Of a stretch of 64,000 bases of DNA, positions 7,979 through 17,284 are shown piece after piece. The position numbers were made by a program, and so were the translations under genes. The stretch covers positions 62,001-126,000 of the forward strand of contig NZ_VSRY01000091.1 in assembly GCF_008271805.1 (NCBI RefSeq), in the 5' to 3' direction. A model generated the notes under the pieces. It did no database searches and was not told the DNA's origin. It worked only from the letters and a program-made list of their open reading frames with translations. Position 1 is the stretch's first letter. Each line of letters begins with the position of its first letter. This DNA is from Streptomyces sp. TRM49041 (GTDB lineage Bacteria > Actinomycetota > Actinomycetes > Streptomycetales > Streptomycetaceae).

Positions 7979-10006
7979 ATGCTCCAGGCAATCGGACTCA
8001 CCAGCACGCCCCGCCGGAACCGCCCGCCCGCCGTGGACGACCTCACCTTCGAGGCGAGGCCCGGTAAGGTCACCGTCCTCCTCGGCCCGCCCGGCTCCGG
8101 CAAGACAACCGCGCTGCGGCTGATGCTCGGCCTCGAACGGGGCCGGGGCGTCACCTACTTCCGAGGCCGGCCGCTGCATCGAGTCGCCCACCCGCTGCGC
8201 GAGGTCGGCGTGCTCCTCGGTGACGTACCCGGCCATCCCGCGCGGACCGTGCGCGGCCAGCTCAGGATGCTGTGCGCGGCCGCGGGCGTACCGGTCACCC
8301 GCGCCGACGACCTGCTCGGCGTCGTCGGCCTGGAGTCTCTCCGCGACCAGCGGCTCGGCGCCCTGTCCCGGGGGATGGACCGCCGACTCGGCGTCGCGGC
8401 GGCCCTGTTGGGCGACCCGCACACGCTGATCCTGGATGAGCCCGCCGCCGGGCTGTCGCCGCGCGAGGCCGGCCGGCTGCACGGCCTGCTGCGCACCCAT
8501 GCCGCCCACGGCGGCACCGTCCTGTACACCACCGCCGACGCCAAGGCGGCCGCGCGCACCGCCGACCGGGTCGTCGCCGTGGCCGCAGGCCGGCTGGTCG
8601 CCGACCAGGACGCCGTCGCCTTCGCCCGTACGAGGCTCCGCCCTCGCGTCGCGGTCCGCACCCCGCACGCCACCCGCCTCGCCGCCCACCTCACCCGCGA
8701 AGCCCGCGCCGCCCGTCGCTCGGTCGAGGCCGTCGCCGACCACGGCAACCGGCTGTACGTGTACGGCACCGACTGCGCCGAGGTGGGCGAGGCCGCGTTC
8801 CGCCATGGCATCCTCCTCCACCGCCTGGCCGACGAGACAGGCCCCGTTCACGCTCCGACGGCTCCCGCAGCCGAGGAGAACGACCGACCCCCCGCACCAG
8901 CCCCCGAAAGTGCCGGCCCCGCAGCCCCCGCACCGACCGACGCCGGACCCGCACCCGCATCCGCACCCGACCTCGCACCCGGCCCCGGCCCCGGCCCCGG
9001 ACCCGCACCCGGCCCCGGCTCCGCACCCTGCCCCGGCCCCGCACCCTGCCCCGGCCCCGCACCCGCACCCGCACCCGCCGACAGTCTCGCCTCCGCGCCG
9101 GAGCCCGACACCGGACCCGCCCGCGTCCCCACCTCCGCACCCGAGCCCGGTCAGGTTCGCGCTCACCACCGAGGCCACGCCACCCCATGCCACCCCACCC
9201 CCCGCACGCCCGAACGCGACGCCGTCAAACCGCGGCGCGGGCCCCTGCGGCCGCTCCGGTACGAGCTGCGGCGTATCGCGGGTGTGCCCTCGACCGCGGT
9301 CGTCCTCGGCGCCGCGGTCGTCGTGTCCGCCGTGCTCGCCGTGCTGCTGGCGCGCTTCGGGCGAGTGCCGCTGCCCGCCACCGTGGCCGCCTGGCCGGAG
9401 CTGCTGCCGCTGCCGCCTGCCGCGCTGGGGGCCGGGCTCATCGGGGCCTACTCCTTCGGGGACGAGTACCGGTACCCGGCGCTGCCCGCCTCCCTCGGAG
9501 CCGCCCCGCGCCGACTCGGCCTGCTGCTGGCCAAGCTCGCGGTGACGGCCGCCACAGCCCTGCTGCTCGCCGTCGTGGTCGCCGTCGTGGACCTGGAGGT
9601 GCTACGGCTTTTGTACGGCGGCGCGTTGATCCCGGTGCCCGGTAACTGGCCGTTGCTCTGCGGTGGTTGGATCGCTCTCCTGGTCGGCTGCGCATGGGCC
9701 GGTCTGCTTGCGGCCGGTGTGTTCCGGGTCGCCGCCGCCGGGTTCGCGGCCGTTCTCGCCGTACCGGTGCTGATCGCCCCGCTCGTCGAGAAGGCGCTCC
9801 TCGGCCCGTCTGTCCGCACCGTCGCCGGGTTGCCCGCGCGGCTCCGCGAACTGGCCTGGCCCCGCGGGCCCCGGGAGGCCGACCGCTGGGTCGACGGCGC
9901 TCTGCGGGTGATGGCCCAACCCGTCGGCGCGGCACTGGCCTTGTCCCTGACCGCGCTCCTCTGCGCGTTTCTGTTCGCGGGGATGCGTCGCAGAGCCCGT
10001 TGGTGA
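7979..10006 (+). CDS. ABC transporter: ATPase fused to permease-like domain through a Pro/Ala/Gly linker
   Basis: 675 aa from the ATG at 7979. Residues 1-~215 are an ABC ATPase: Walker A GPPGSGKTT near 39, a signature-like LSRGMDRRLGVAAALLGDP, and Walker B TLILDEPAAGLS. A repetitive linker at about residues 300-400 (DNA 8940-9085) is mostly Pro, Ala and Gly dipeptides. The C-terminal ~250 residues contain about six hydrophobic segments (AVVLGAAVVVSAVLAVLLA, LLLAVVVAVVDLEVLRLL, ALALSLTALLCAFLFAGM), as in ABC-2-type permeases. Substrate unknown. A single chain joining ATPase and permease is less common than separate subunits. It lies immediately upstream of the whiH-like gene on the same strand. 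Confidence 0.8.
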   Translation: MLQAIGLTSTPRRNRPPAVDDLTFEARPGKVTVLLGPPGSGKTTALRLMLGLERGRGVTYFRGRPLHRVAHPLREVGVLLGDVPGHPARTVRGQLRMLCAAAGVPVTRADDLLGVVGLESLRDQRLGALSRGMDRRLGVAAALLGDPHTLILDEPAAGLSPREAGRLHGLLRTHAAHGGTVLYTTADAKAAARTADRVVAVAAGRLVADQDAVAFARTRLRPRVAVRTPHATRLAAHLTREARAARRSVEAVADHGNRLYVYGTDCAEVGEAAFRHGILLHRLADETGPVHAPTAPAAEENDRPPAPAPESAGPAAPAPTDAGPAPASAPDLAPGPGPGPGPAPGPGSAPCPGPAPCPGPAPAPAPADSLASAPEPDTGPARVPTSAPEPGQVRAHHRGHATPCHPTPRTPERDAVKPRRGPLRPLRYELRRIAGVPSTAVVLGAAVVVSAVLAVLLARFGRVPLPATVAAWPELLPLPPAALGAGLIGAYSFGDEYRYPALPASLGAAPRRLGLLLAKLAVTAATALLLAVVVAVVDLEVLRLLYGGALIPVPGNWPLLCGGWIALLVGCAWAGLLAAGVFRVAAAGFAAVLAVPVLIAPLVEKALLGPSVRTVAGLPARLRELAWPRGPREADRWVDGALRVMAQPVGAALALSLTALLCAFLFAGMRRRARW

Positions 10007-10175
10007 TCAGCGTCGATCGACAAGTGATCGTTGCGCTTCAATCGGTCGCAGGCCCTTGGATTTTGCCCGCTTCCTTCCGATAAGGCGTCAATTGCAGAGC
10101 GGGCGCCGATCACCCTTTCGTGTGCTTTTCACCAAAGACCTCAAGGGCTCCGGAACCCGCGCCGACAAAGGATGC
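10007..10175 (+). promoter_or_regulatory. whiH upstream region with candidate WhiG-type promoter
   Basis: At 10076-10083 the sequence TCCGATAA closely matches the -10 element (GCCGATAA) of sigma-WhiG/FliA-type promoters, with TGGA at 10057-10060 as a weak match to the -35 (TAAA) at a 15-base spacing. In S. coelicolor whiH transcription is known to depend on sigma-WhiG. The start region also has TGATC repeats (10013, 10025), possible regulator contacts. Confidence 0.5.
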
Positions 10176-11063
10176 GTGAGTACCCTTGCGCACACCATGA
10201 TGACCGCCGCCCGCCCCGCCGAGGCCCCCCTCGCCGCCACGGGCGGTCTCGACCGCTACCCCTACGGGGAGGCCCCCGCCGCAGACCGCGTCGGTGCGCC
10301 CTCCTGGGACACCACCGAAACGGAGTTGGGCCGCATGGGCCGCCGAGCGGCCGGCAACCGCGGCCGCGGACTCCACGGTCAACTCGTCCAGCAGCTCGGC
10401 CAGATGATCGTCTCCGGCGACCTCGGCGCCGACCGGCCGCTCGTCCCCGAGGAGATCGGCCAGCGCTTCGAGGTCTCCCGCACCGTCGTACGCGAGTCGC
10501 TCCGCGTCCTGGAGGCCAAGGGCCTCGTCAGCGCGCGGCCCAACGTCGGCACCCGCGTCCGCCCGGTCAGCGACTGGAACCTCCTGGACCCCGACATCAT
10601 CGAGTGGCGAGCCTTCGGGCCCCAGCGCGACGACCAGCGCCGCGAGCTCGCCGAGCTCCGCTGGACCATCGAACCCCTGGCCGCCCGCCTCGCCGCGGGC
10701 CACGGGCGGCAGGATGTCCAGCAGCGCATCGGCGACATGGTCGAGATCATGGGGCACGCCCTCGCCCAGGGCGACGCGATCACGTTCTCGCGCGCCGACA
10801 CCGAGTTCCACTCGCTCCTCATCCAGCTCGCCGGCAATCGCATGCTGGAGCACCTCTCCGGCATCGTCTCCGCAGCCCTCCAGGTCTCCGGCGCCCCGGC
10901 GATCAGCTGCGACCACCCCGGGGACTCCTGCCTCGCCCACCACTCCCGCATCGTCGAAGCCCTGGCCACCGGCGACGGTCAGGCCGCCGAGGCCGCCATG
11001 CGGCAGCTCCTCACCATTCAGCCCGACGTGGAACGGGTCGTGCCCGCTCCGCGCGAGCACTGA
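10176..11063 (+). CDS. whiH: GntR/FadR-family sporulation regulator WhiH
   Basis: 295 aa from the GTG at 10176, chosen for AAAGGA 4-9 bases upstream and the start VSTLAHTMMTAARPAE, which I recall from WhiH. After a ~60-residue variable N-terminus comes a winged-helix GntR DNA-binding domain (about 68-135: GLHGQLVQQLGQMIVSGDLGA, FEVSRTVVRESLRVLEAKGLVSARPNVGTRV). An FCD-type effector domain follows (about 155-285), with the metal-site histidines expected in SRADTEFHSLLIQ and CLAHHSRIVEAL. In S. coelicolor WhiH is needed for sporulation septation and lies next to hrdB, exactly as here. A WhiG-type promoter candidate precedes it and a GC hairpin follows. FadR-family metabolic regulators are the alternative, but synteny favours WhiH. 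Confidence 0.85.
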   Translation: MSTLAHTMMTAARPAEAPLAATGGLDRYPYGEAPAADRVGAPSWDTTETELGRMGRRAAGNRGRGLHGQLVQQLGQMIVSGDLGADRPLVPEEIGQRFEVSRTVVRESLRVLEAKGLVSARPNVGTRVRPVSDWNLLDPDIIEWRAFGPQRDDQRRELAELRWTIEPLAARLAAGHGRQDVQQRIGDMVEIMGHALAQGDAITFSRADTEFHSLLIQLAGNRMLEHLSGIVSAALQVSGAPAISCDHPGDSCLAHHSRIVEALATGDGQAAEAAMRQLLTIQPDVERVVPAPREH

Positions 11064-11065
11064 CC

Positions 11066-11087
11066 GCGGCCCGTGACTGCGGGCCGC
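11066..11087 (+). terminator. Hairpin after whiH
   Basis: GCGGCCCG / CGGGCCGC, 8-bp stem with 6-base loop, directly after the whiH stop; no T-tract, as is usual for this GC-rich genome. Confidence 0.6.
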
Positions 11088-11314
11088 ACGCACAGTGACG
11101 AACCGAGCTCGTGCGGAAGTGTCGTACGCAGGCGTGTCGCCGGGGCCTACTGGGTACCTGACCAATTCAGGTACTCGAAGGACCGGCGGCACGGCCCGGT
11201 GGCGCTCCGGCGACACGGGCGCCGATACGGCCCGGTGGCAGGATTGCGCGGCAATCATCCCATCTGGCCGTTTACTCCCGTTCTGCGGTGTGACTCGGGC
11301 CACGTGGATTGGGC

Positions 11315-11341
11315 GTAACGCTCCTCGAAGCACGGCGATGA
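11315..11341 (+). promoter_or_regulatory. Candidate ECF (ShbA-type) promoter of hrdB
   Basis: GTAAC at 11315-11319 and CGATGA at 11336-11341, separated by 16 bases, lie about 165 bases before the hrdB GTG. I recall the hrdB promoter of S. griseus being read by the ECF sigma factor ShbA with this kind of element. The typical ECF -35 'AAC' supports it. Confidence 0.55.
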
Positions 11342-11505
11342 CTTAAGAGGTGATGGCCTAGAAGGGAATACGGCCGCCGTTGACGGCGCTGTGCACCTCC
11401 GAGGTTCAGCCCGCGTCGTCGGCTCACTCCCCGCCGGCGGTCGTCGGCTCCGGCCCGATCATGGGCGGGGCCGGAAGCCGTTTCCATCGTTCCGAGAGGT
11501 TGTTC

Positions 11506-13056
11506 GTGTCGGCCAGCACATCCCGTACGCTCCCGCCGGAGATCGCCGAGTCCGAGTCTGTGATGGCGCTCATCGAGCGGGGAAAGGCTGATGGGCAGAT
11601 CGCCGGCGATGACGTGCGTCGGGCCTTCGAGGCTGACCAGATTCCGCCAACCCAGTGGAAGAATGTTCTGCGCAGCCTCAATCAGATCCTCGAGGAAGAG
11701 GGTGTGACGCTGATGGTCAGTGCAGCGGAGTCGCCTAAGCGCGCCCGCAAGAGCGTCGCAGCGAAGAGCCCGGCAAAGCGCACCGCCACCAAGGCCGTCA
11801 CCGCGAGGACGACCGCTGCCAAGGCGGCCGCGTCCTCCCCGGCGGCCCCGGAGGCCCAGAGTGCGGACACTCCGGCCGACGAGGCCGGTACCCCTGCCAA
11901 GAAGACCGCCGCGAAGAAGACCGCGGCGAAGAAGACGGCCGCGAAGAAGACCGCGGCCAAGAAGACGACGGCCAAGAAGACGGCCGCCAAGAAGGACACC
12001 GAAGAGATCGTCGAGGGCGAAGAGGTCCTCGAGGAGGTCCAGCCCGGCAAGGGCGAGGAAGAAGAGACCGACGGTGAGGCCAAGGGCTTCGTCCTGTCCG
12101 ACGAGGACGAGGACGACGCGCCCGCGCAGCAGGTCGCCGTGGCCGGCGCCACCGCCGACCCGGTCAAGGACTACCTGAAGCAGATCGGTAAGGTCCCGCT
12201 GCTCAACGCCGAGCAGGAGGTCGAGCTCGCCAAGCGCATCGAGGCCGGTCTGTTCGCCGAGGACAAGCTGGCCAACGCCGACAAGCTGGCGCCCAAGCTC
12301 AAGCGCGAGCTCGAGATCATCGCCGAGGACGGCCGGCGCGCCAAGAACCACCTGCTGGAGGCCAACCTCCGTCTGGTCGTCTCCCTCGCCAAGCGCTACA
12401 CGGGCCGAGGCATGCTGTTCCTGGACCTGATCCAGGAGGGCAACCTCGGTCTGATCCGCGCGGTCGAGAAGTTCGACTACACCAAGGGCTACAAGTTCTC
12501 CACGTACGCCACGTGGTGGATCCGCCAGGCGATCACCCGCGCCATGGCCGACCAGGCCCGCACCATCCGTATCCCGGTGCACATGGTCGAGGTCATCAAC
12601 AAGCTCGCGCGCGTCCAGCGCCAGATGCTCCAGGACCTGGGCCGCGAGCCCACGCCGGAGGAGCTGGCCAAGGAGCTCGACATGACCCCCGAGAAGGTCA
12701 TCGAGGTCCAGAAGTACGGCCGCGAGCCCATCTCGCTGCACACCCCGCTCGGCGAGGACGGTGACAGCGAGTTCGGTGATCTGATCGAGGACTCCGAGGC
12801 GGTCGTGCCGGCCGACGCGGTCAGCTTCACGCTCCTCCAGGAGCAGCTGCACTCGGTGCTCGACACGCTCTCCGAGCGTGAGGCGGGCGTCGTCTCCATG
12901 CGCTTCGGCCTCACCGACGGTCAGCCGAAGACGCTGGACGAGATCGGCAAGGTCTACGGCGTGACCCGTGAGCGGATTCGCCAGATCGAGTCCAAGACCA
13001 TGTCGAAGCTGCGCCACCCGTCGCGCTCCCAGGTCCTTCGGGACTACCTCGACTGA
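11506..13056 (+). CDS. hrdB: Principal sigma factor HrdB (RpoD)
   Basis: Primary housekeeping sigma-70 factor, 516 aa from the GTG at 11506 (GAGAGG upstream; the start [16 protein letters not shown] is the classic HrdB N-terminus). Region 1.1-like N-terminus, then a lysine/alanine tract ([12 protein letters not shown] repeats, DNA about 11898-12000) and an acidic stretch. The conserved core follows: region 1.2 [16 protein letters not shown], region 2 [39 protein letters not shown], the -10 helix [18 protein letters not shown], region 3, and the region 4 helix-turn-helix [33 protein letters not shown]. The lysine-rich insert resembles histone H1 tails and is typical of streptomycete HrdB. Transcription probably starts from an ECF-type promoter at 11315-11341. 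Confidence 0.98.
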   Translation: MSASTSRTLPPEIAESESVMALIERGKADGQIAGDDVRRAFEADQIPPTQWKNVLRSLNQILEEEGVTLMVSAAESPKRARKSVAAKSPAKRTATKAVTARTTAAKAAASSPAAPEAQSADTPADEAGTPAKKTAAKKTAAKKTAAKKTAAKKTTAKKTAAKKDTEEIVEGEEVLEEVQPGKGEEEETDGEAKGFVLSDEDEDDAPAQQVAVAGATADPVKDYLKQIGKVPLLNAEQEVELAKRIEAGLFAEDKLANADKLAPKLKRELEIIAEDGRRAKNHLLEANLRLVVSLAKRYTGRGMLFLDLIQEGNLGLIRAVEKFDYTKGYKFSTYATWWIRQAITRAMADQARTIRIPVHMVEVINKLARVQRQMLQDLGREPTPEELAKELDMTPEKVIEVQKYGREPISLHTPLGEDGDSEFGDLIEDSEAVVPADAVSFTLLQEQLHSVLDTLSEREAGVVSMRFGLTDGQPKTLDEIGKVYGVTRERIRQIESKTMSKLRHPSRSQVLRDYLD

Positions 13057-13109
13057 GCGACGTCCTGACGAGGTCTGACGAGGTCCTGACGAGCTCATGG
13101 CCCTGACGA
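13053..13109. repeat. Degenerate CTGACGAGGTC repeats starting at the hrdB stop
   Basis: From the hrdB stop onward: CTGAGCGACGTC, CTGACGAGGT, CTGACGAGGTC, then more distant copies CTGACGAGCTC at 13086 and CTGACGAAG at 13103. Each unit contains TGA. Confidence 0.75.
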
Positions 13110-13122
13110 AGCCTGCTACGCC

Positions 13123-13160
13123 CGGAGGGCCCGGTTCCTGAGAAGGAGCCGGGCCCTCCG
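13123..13160 (+). terminator. Strong hairpin after hrdB
   Basis: CGGAGGGCCCGG / CCGGGCCCTCCG, 12-bp perfect stem with 14-base loop; separates hrdB from the protease gene. Confidence 0.8.
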
Positions 13161-13236
13161 GCGTTGCGCGGGTGCGGGCTGTCGCATCCTGACTGACGCT
13201 GAGTGAACAATCTGCTTCTCTGAGTCAGGAGGCCGA

Positions 13237-14100
13237 ATGCGCGGAACGCGTCATCCCAGCAGCAGGAAGCGGGCGGCAGCCGCCGCCCTCATCGCGGCGG
13301 CGGTCGTCGCGCCGCTTGTGGCACCCGCCCCCGCGACCGCCGACAGCGGTGTCGTCGGCGGGCAACAGACGCGCGTCTCCGAGGCGCCCTGGGTGGTGGC
13401 ACTGTCCAGCCGTGACCAGTTCGGGCGCATGCGGGCGGGGCAGTTCTGCGGCGGCGTGGTCATCGCCCCGGCGAAGGTGGCCACCGCCGCGCACTGCTTG
13501 AGGGAGGATGTGCTGGGTGTACACCCCAGCCGGCTCCGGGACCTCAAGATCATCGCGGGCCGTACGGAGCTGCGGGGGAGCGGTGGCTTCGAGATGCCCG
13601 TCAAGAGCATGTGGGTCAACCCCGCGTACGACCCGGAGACCCAGGCGGGCGACGTCGCCGTACTGACCCTCGCCGCGCCCCTGCCGCCCGGCCACACCCT
13701 GCCCGTGGCGCCCAAGGGCGACACCGCGTACGCGCCCGGTACGTCGGCGACGGTGTACGGCTGGGGGGACACCACGGGTATCGGTACGTACGCGTACGGG
13801 CTCCGCGCCGCACAGGTGTACGTCCTGCCCGACGCATCCTGCGCACGTGCCTACCCGGCCGGCAAGGGCCCTTCCCGGTACCTCCCCGACACGATGCTGT
13901 GTGCTGGGCATCCCGAGGGCGGCCGTGACGCCTGCCAGGGCGACAGCGGCGGTCCGCTGGTCGCGCGGGGGCGGCTCATCGGCCTGGTCTCCTGGGGGAG
14001 CGGCTGCGGCCGGGCGGACAGCCCGGGCGTCTACACCCGCGTCTCGGCGGTCCTTCCCGAGCCCCTGACGTCCCATGTCCCGGGTGTCTTCCTGCCGTGA
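13237..14100 (+). CDS. Secreted trypsin-like serine protease (S1 family)
   Basis: 287 aa with AGGAGG shortly before the ATG. The N-terminus (MRGTRHPSSRKR, then AAAAALIAAAVVAPLVAPAPATA) is a Sec or Tat-like signal peptide with a likely Ala-x-Ala cleavage site near residue 35. A chymotrypsin-fold domain starts at VVGGQQTRVSEAPWVVAL. The catalytic triad is visible: His in TAAHC, Asp in GDVAVLTL, Ser in DACQGDSGGPLV. The Asp six residues before the catalytic Ser favours trypsin-like cleavage after Arg/Lys. Cysteine pairs for disulphides are present. Some S1 proteases carry a short propeptide before the VVGG motif; here it would be only a few residues. Confidence 0.93.
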   Translation: MRGTRHPSSRKRAAAAALIAAAVVAPLVAPAPATADSGVVGGQQTRVSEAPWVVALSSRDQFGRMRAGQFCGGVVIAPAKVATAAHCLREDVLGVHPSRLRDLKIIAGRTELRGSGGFEMPVKSMWVNPAYDPETQAGDVAVLTLAAPLPPGHTLPVAPKGDTAYAPGTSATVYGWGDTTGIGTYAYGLRAAQVYVLPDASCARAYPAGKGPSRYLPDTMLCAGHPEGGRDACQGDSGGPLVARGRLIGLVSWGSGCGRADSPGVYTRVSAVLPEPLTSHVPGVFLP

Positions 14101-14126
14101 CGGCCCGCCCGGCTCCGCACGTGCCG

Positions 14127-14153
14127 AGGCCCCGGGATGGTGTCCCGGGGCCT
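14127..14153. terminator. Hairpin between protease and DUF7455 genes
   Basis: AGGCCCCGGGA / TCCCGGGGCCT, 11-bp perfect stem with 5-base loop, between convergent genes; likely works in both directions. Confidence 0.8.
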
Positions 14154-14253
14154 GATGGTCGGGTCGGGGGTACGGGACGGACGGCCCAGCCCTTGGTCAG
14201 GGGAGGCCGCCCGTGTCCGAGACCTGGGGGTCGGCTCGTCGTGGATGCGCGTG

Positions 14254-14484
14254 TCAGCGGTCCTCGTCGCCTGCGCCGGCCGGCACCGTGGTGAGCCGGT
14301 CGGTCTCATCCTGTATCTCCGCGGCGATCTTCTTCAGTTCCGGCTCGAACTTGCGACCGTGGTGGGCGCAGAAGAGCAGTTCGCCACCGCTTGTCAGCAC
14401 GACGCGCAGATATGCCTGGGCGCCGCAGCGGTCGCAGCGGTCGGCGGCCGTCAGCGGGCTCGCGGGGGTCAGAACAGTAGTCAC
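14254..14484 (-). CDS. Small conserved zinc-binding-type protein (DUF7455-like)
   Basis: 76 aa, GTG start at 14484 with AGAGG upstream. It contains CDRCGAQAYLRVVLTSGGELLFCAHHGRKF, a CxxC...CxxH set likely to bind zinc, followed by a helical acidic tail. Conserved in actinomycetes beside hrdB/parE; function unknown. It is divergent from parE. Confidence 0.85.
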   Translation of the reverse strand: MTTVLTPASPLTAADRCDRCGAQAYLRVVLTSGGELLFCAHHGRKFEPELKKIAAEIQDETDRLTTVPAGAGDEDR

Positions 14485-14921
14485 GTCGCCTCTTCTCTAG
14501 CTCGACGAGCTGTCGTACCAGGGTCAACATCCAACCAGGCCGAAAACGTTCCCGCTCGCGGCTTTTCCTCGAAACTTTTTCAAGGCGGCTGTCTGCTGCC
14601 GGTTGGCGGCGAATGAGCCGTATTGCCGTGTCGCCGTGCGTTACGGGTTTCGCGTTGCTTGTCTCGTATGTCCCCCCGGCTGGGTTGCCGGTTGTTCATG
14701 AGGACGTGCCCGGAGCCTAAATGGTTCATGCCTGGAAGGGAACGTGATGTCCACGTCACCCGACCGAGGGATCGAACATGCATGCGACTCTGGACTAGCA
14801 TGAGTTTTCACGAGGGTGGCGTTACACCGGCTCTACCAGGGCTCTGTACGCTCGGACCGGCACAGAAGCCGAGCCTTTACCCCCATGGGCCAGAACTCAA
14901 ATTCAGCGAGGAGCGAACCGC
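14485..14921. other. 437-bp divergent promoter region before parE
   Basis: Holds the promoters for the DUF7455 gene (minus) and parE (plus). The only box I would nominate is TAGCAT at 14796-14801 as a -10 for parE, with TCGAAC at 14772-14777 as a poor -35. The stretch is relatively A/T-rich near 14540-14590. No coding sequence is convincing. Confidence 0.35.
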
Positions 14922-17039
14922 GTGACCGCCGAGACGTCCGTTCCGTCCAGTGCGCTGCTGACCGCAGACCGTGACGGTTCCAACTACACCGCGCGGCACC
15001 TGCTCGTACTCGAGGGGCTCGAAGCGGTTCGCAAACGCCCCGGCATGTACATCGGGTCCACCGACAGTCGCGGTCTCATGCACTGCCTCTGGGAGATCAT
15101 CGACAACTCCGTCGACGAGGCCCTCGGCGGCTACTGCGACCACATCGACGTGACACTCCACGACGACGGCTCCGTGGAGGTCCGGGACAACGGCCGCGGC
15201 ATCCCCGTCGACGTCGAGCCCAAGACCGGGCTCTCCGGCGTCGAGGTCGTCATGACCAAGCTGCACGCCGGCGGCAAGTTCGGCGGCGGTTCCTACGCCG
15301 CGTCCGGCGGTCTGCACGGCGTGGGTGCCTCCGTGGTGAACGCCCTGTCGGCCCGCCTCGACGTCGAGGTCGACCGGAGCGGCGCCACGCACGCGATCAG
15401 CTTCCGCCGCGGCGTCCCCGGCATCTTCACCGAGTCCGGCCCCGACGCCCCCTTCGACCCGGGCAACGGCCTCCGCAAGGGCAAGCGCGTCCCCAAGACC
15501 CGCACCGGCACACGCGTGCGGTACTGGGCGGACCGGCAGATCTTCCTCAAGGACGCCAAGCTCTCCCTGGAGACCCTGCACCAGCGCGCCCGGCAGACCG
15601 CCTTCCTCGTCCCCGGCCTCACCATCGTCGTCCGCGACGACCGCGACCTCGAGGGCGTCGGCAAGAGCGAGGAGGTCTTCCGCTTCGACGGCGGCATCAG
15701 CGAGTTCTGCGAGTTCCTCGCCCAGGACAAGGCCGTCTGCGACATCCTCCGCCTCACCGGCCAGGGCACCTTCAAGGAGACCGTGCCCGTCCTCGACGAG
15801 CGCGGCCACATGACCCCCACCGAGGTCACCCGCGAGCTCGGCGTCGACGTCGCCCTCCGCTGGGGCACCGGCTACGACACGACGGTCAGGTCGTTCGTCA
15901 ACATCATCGCCACCCCCAAGGGCGGCACCCACGTCACCGGCTTCGAGCGCGCCGTCACCAGGACTGTGAACGAGGTGCTGCGCGCCTCCAAGCTGCTTCG
16001 CGTCGCAGAGGACGACATCGTCAAGGACGACGCACTGGAGGGCCTCACCGCCGTCGTGACCGTCCGGCTGGCCGAGCCGCAGTTCGAGGGCCAGACCAAG
16101 GAGGTCCTCGGGACGTCCGCCGCCAACCGGATCGTCGCCAACGTCGTCGCCAAGGAACTCAAGGCGTTCCTGACCTCCACCAAGCGCGACGCCAAGGCCC
16201 AGGCCCGCGCCGTGCTGGAGAAGGCCGTCGCCGCTGCCCGCACCCGTATCGCGGCCCGCCAGCACAAGGAGGCCCAGCGCCGCAAGACCGCGCTGGAGAC
16301 CTCGTCGCTGCCCGCCAAGCTCGCCGACTGCCGCAGCGACGACGTCGAGCGCAGCGAGCTGTTCATCGTCGAGGGTGACTCCGCGCTCGGTACGGCCAAG
16401 CTCGCCCGGAACAGCGAGTTCCAGGCCCTGCTGCCGATCCGCGGCAAGATCCTCAACGTCCAGAAGTCGTCCGTCTCGGACATGCTGAAGAACGCCGAGT
16501 GCGGCGCGATCATCCAGGTCATAGGGGCCGGATCCGGCAGGACCTTCGACCTCGACGCCGCCCGGTACGGCAAGATCGTGCTGCTCGTCGACGCCGATGT
16601 CGACGGCGCGCACATCCGCTGCCTGCTCCTCACGCTCTTCCAGCGGTACATGCGCCCCATGGTGGAGGCCGGCCGCGTCTTCGCCGCCGTACCGCCGCTG
16701 CACCGCATCGAGCTCATCCAGCCCAAGCGTGGCCAGGACAAGTACGTGTACACGTACTCGGACAGCGAGCTGCGGCAGACGCTGCTGGAGTTCCAGCGCA
16801 AGGGCGTCCGGTTCAAGGACTCCATCCAGCGCTACAAGGGCCTCGGCGAGATGGACGCCGACCAGCTCGCGGAGACCACCATGGACCCGCGCCACCGCAC
16901 CCTGCGCCGGATCAACATCGGCGACCTGGAGGCGGCGGAGCAGGTCTTCGACCTGCTGATGGGCAACGACGTGGCGCCCCGCAAGGAGTTCATCACCAGC
17001 TCGGCGGCCACGCTCGACCGCTCCCGCATCGACGCCTGA
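14922..17039 (+). CDS. parE: DNA topoisomerase IV / gyrase-type subunit B (ParE)
   Basis: ATPase subunit of a type IIA topoisomerase, 705 aa, GTG start with GAGGAG 12-17 bases upstream. Seen: GHKL ATPase motifs EIIDNSVDEALGG, DNGRGIPVD and GLHGVGASVVNALS; transducer domain; TOPRIM domain with EGDSALGTAK and DADVDGAHIRCLLL; C-terminal KGLGEMDADQLAETTMDP. With ParC (22442-24895) it should decatenate daughter chromosomes, which matters for the multi-genomic hyphae of this genus. Assignment as ParE and not GyrB follows from the lone position away from dnaN/recF and from the nearby parC. Confidence 0.95.
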   Translation: MTAETSVPSSALLTADRDGSNYTARHLLVLEGLEAVRKRPGMYIGSTDSRGLMHCLWEIIDNSVDEALGGYCDHIDVTLHDDGSVEVRDNGRGIPVDVEPKTGLSGVEVVMTKLHAGGKFGGGSYAASGGLHGVGASVVNALSARLDVEVDRSGATHAISFRRGVPGIFTESGPDAPFDPGNGLRKGKRVPKTRTGTRVRYWADRQIFLKDAKLSLETLHQRARQTAFLVPGLTIVVRDDRDLEGVGKSEEVFRFDGGISEFCEFLAQDKAVCDILRLTGQGTFKETVPVLDERGHMTPTEVTRELGVDVALRWGTGYDTTVRSFVNIIATPKGGTHVTGFERAVTRTVNEVLRASKLLRVAEDDIVKDDALEGLTAVVTVRLAEPQFEGQTKEVLGTSAANRIVANVVAKELKAFLTSTKRDAKAQARAVLEKAVAAARTRIAARQHKEAQRRKTALETSSLPAKLADCRSDDVERSELFIVEGDSALGTAKLARNSEFQALLPIRGKILNVQKSSVSDMLKNAECGAIIQVIGAGSGRTFDLDAARYGKIVLLVDADVDGAHIRCLLLTLFQRYMRPMVEAGRVFAAVPPLHRIELIQPKRGQDKYVYTYSDSELRQTLLEFQRKGVRFKDSIQRYKGLGEMDADQLAETTMDPRHRTLRRINIGDLEAAEQVFDLLMGNDVAPRKEFITSSAATLDRSRIDA

Positions 17040-17123
17040 GGGCCGCCTCCCTCCGTCGTCCGTCTCGGTCGTCCTTCTCCGGCGGCCCGCTCCGTCCGCC
17101 TCCCCCTCCCGGCACCACTCATA

Positions 17124-17167
17124 CAGAAGCCCACCGGCCGGAATTCGCCCCGGCCGGTGGGCTTCTG
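17124..17167 (+). terminator. Strong hairpin after parE
   Basis: 18-bp perfect stem (CAGAAGCCCACCGGCCGG and its complement) with an 8-base loop. Confidence 0.88.
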
Positions 17168-17284
17168 CAGGTCCAACATCACCTGATGGGGTGAAGTGCC
17201 CGAGAGAAGAGTCCGGGATCTTCCCGTTCTGCCCATGCTTGGGTCATGCGGCCGAAACGGTTCGCTGACAAGGAGAGTTCATCG

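Noticed and set aside
8940-9085. Repeats in the ABC gene as a CRISPR array or mobile repeat
   Set aside because: In-frame Pro/Ala/Gly codons with no spacers; simple low-complexity linker.
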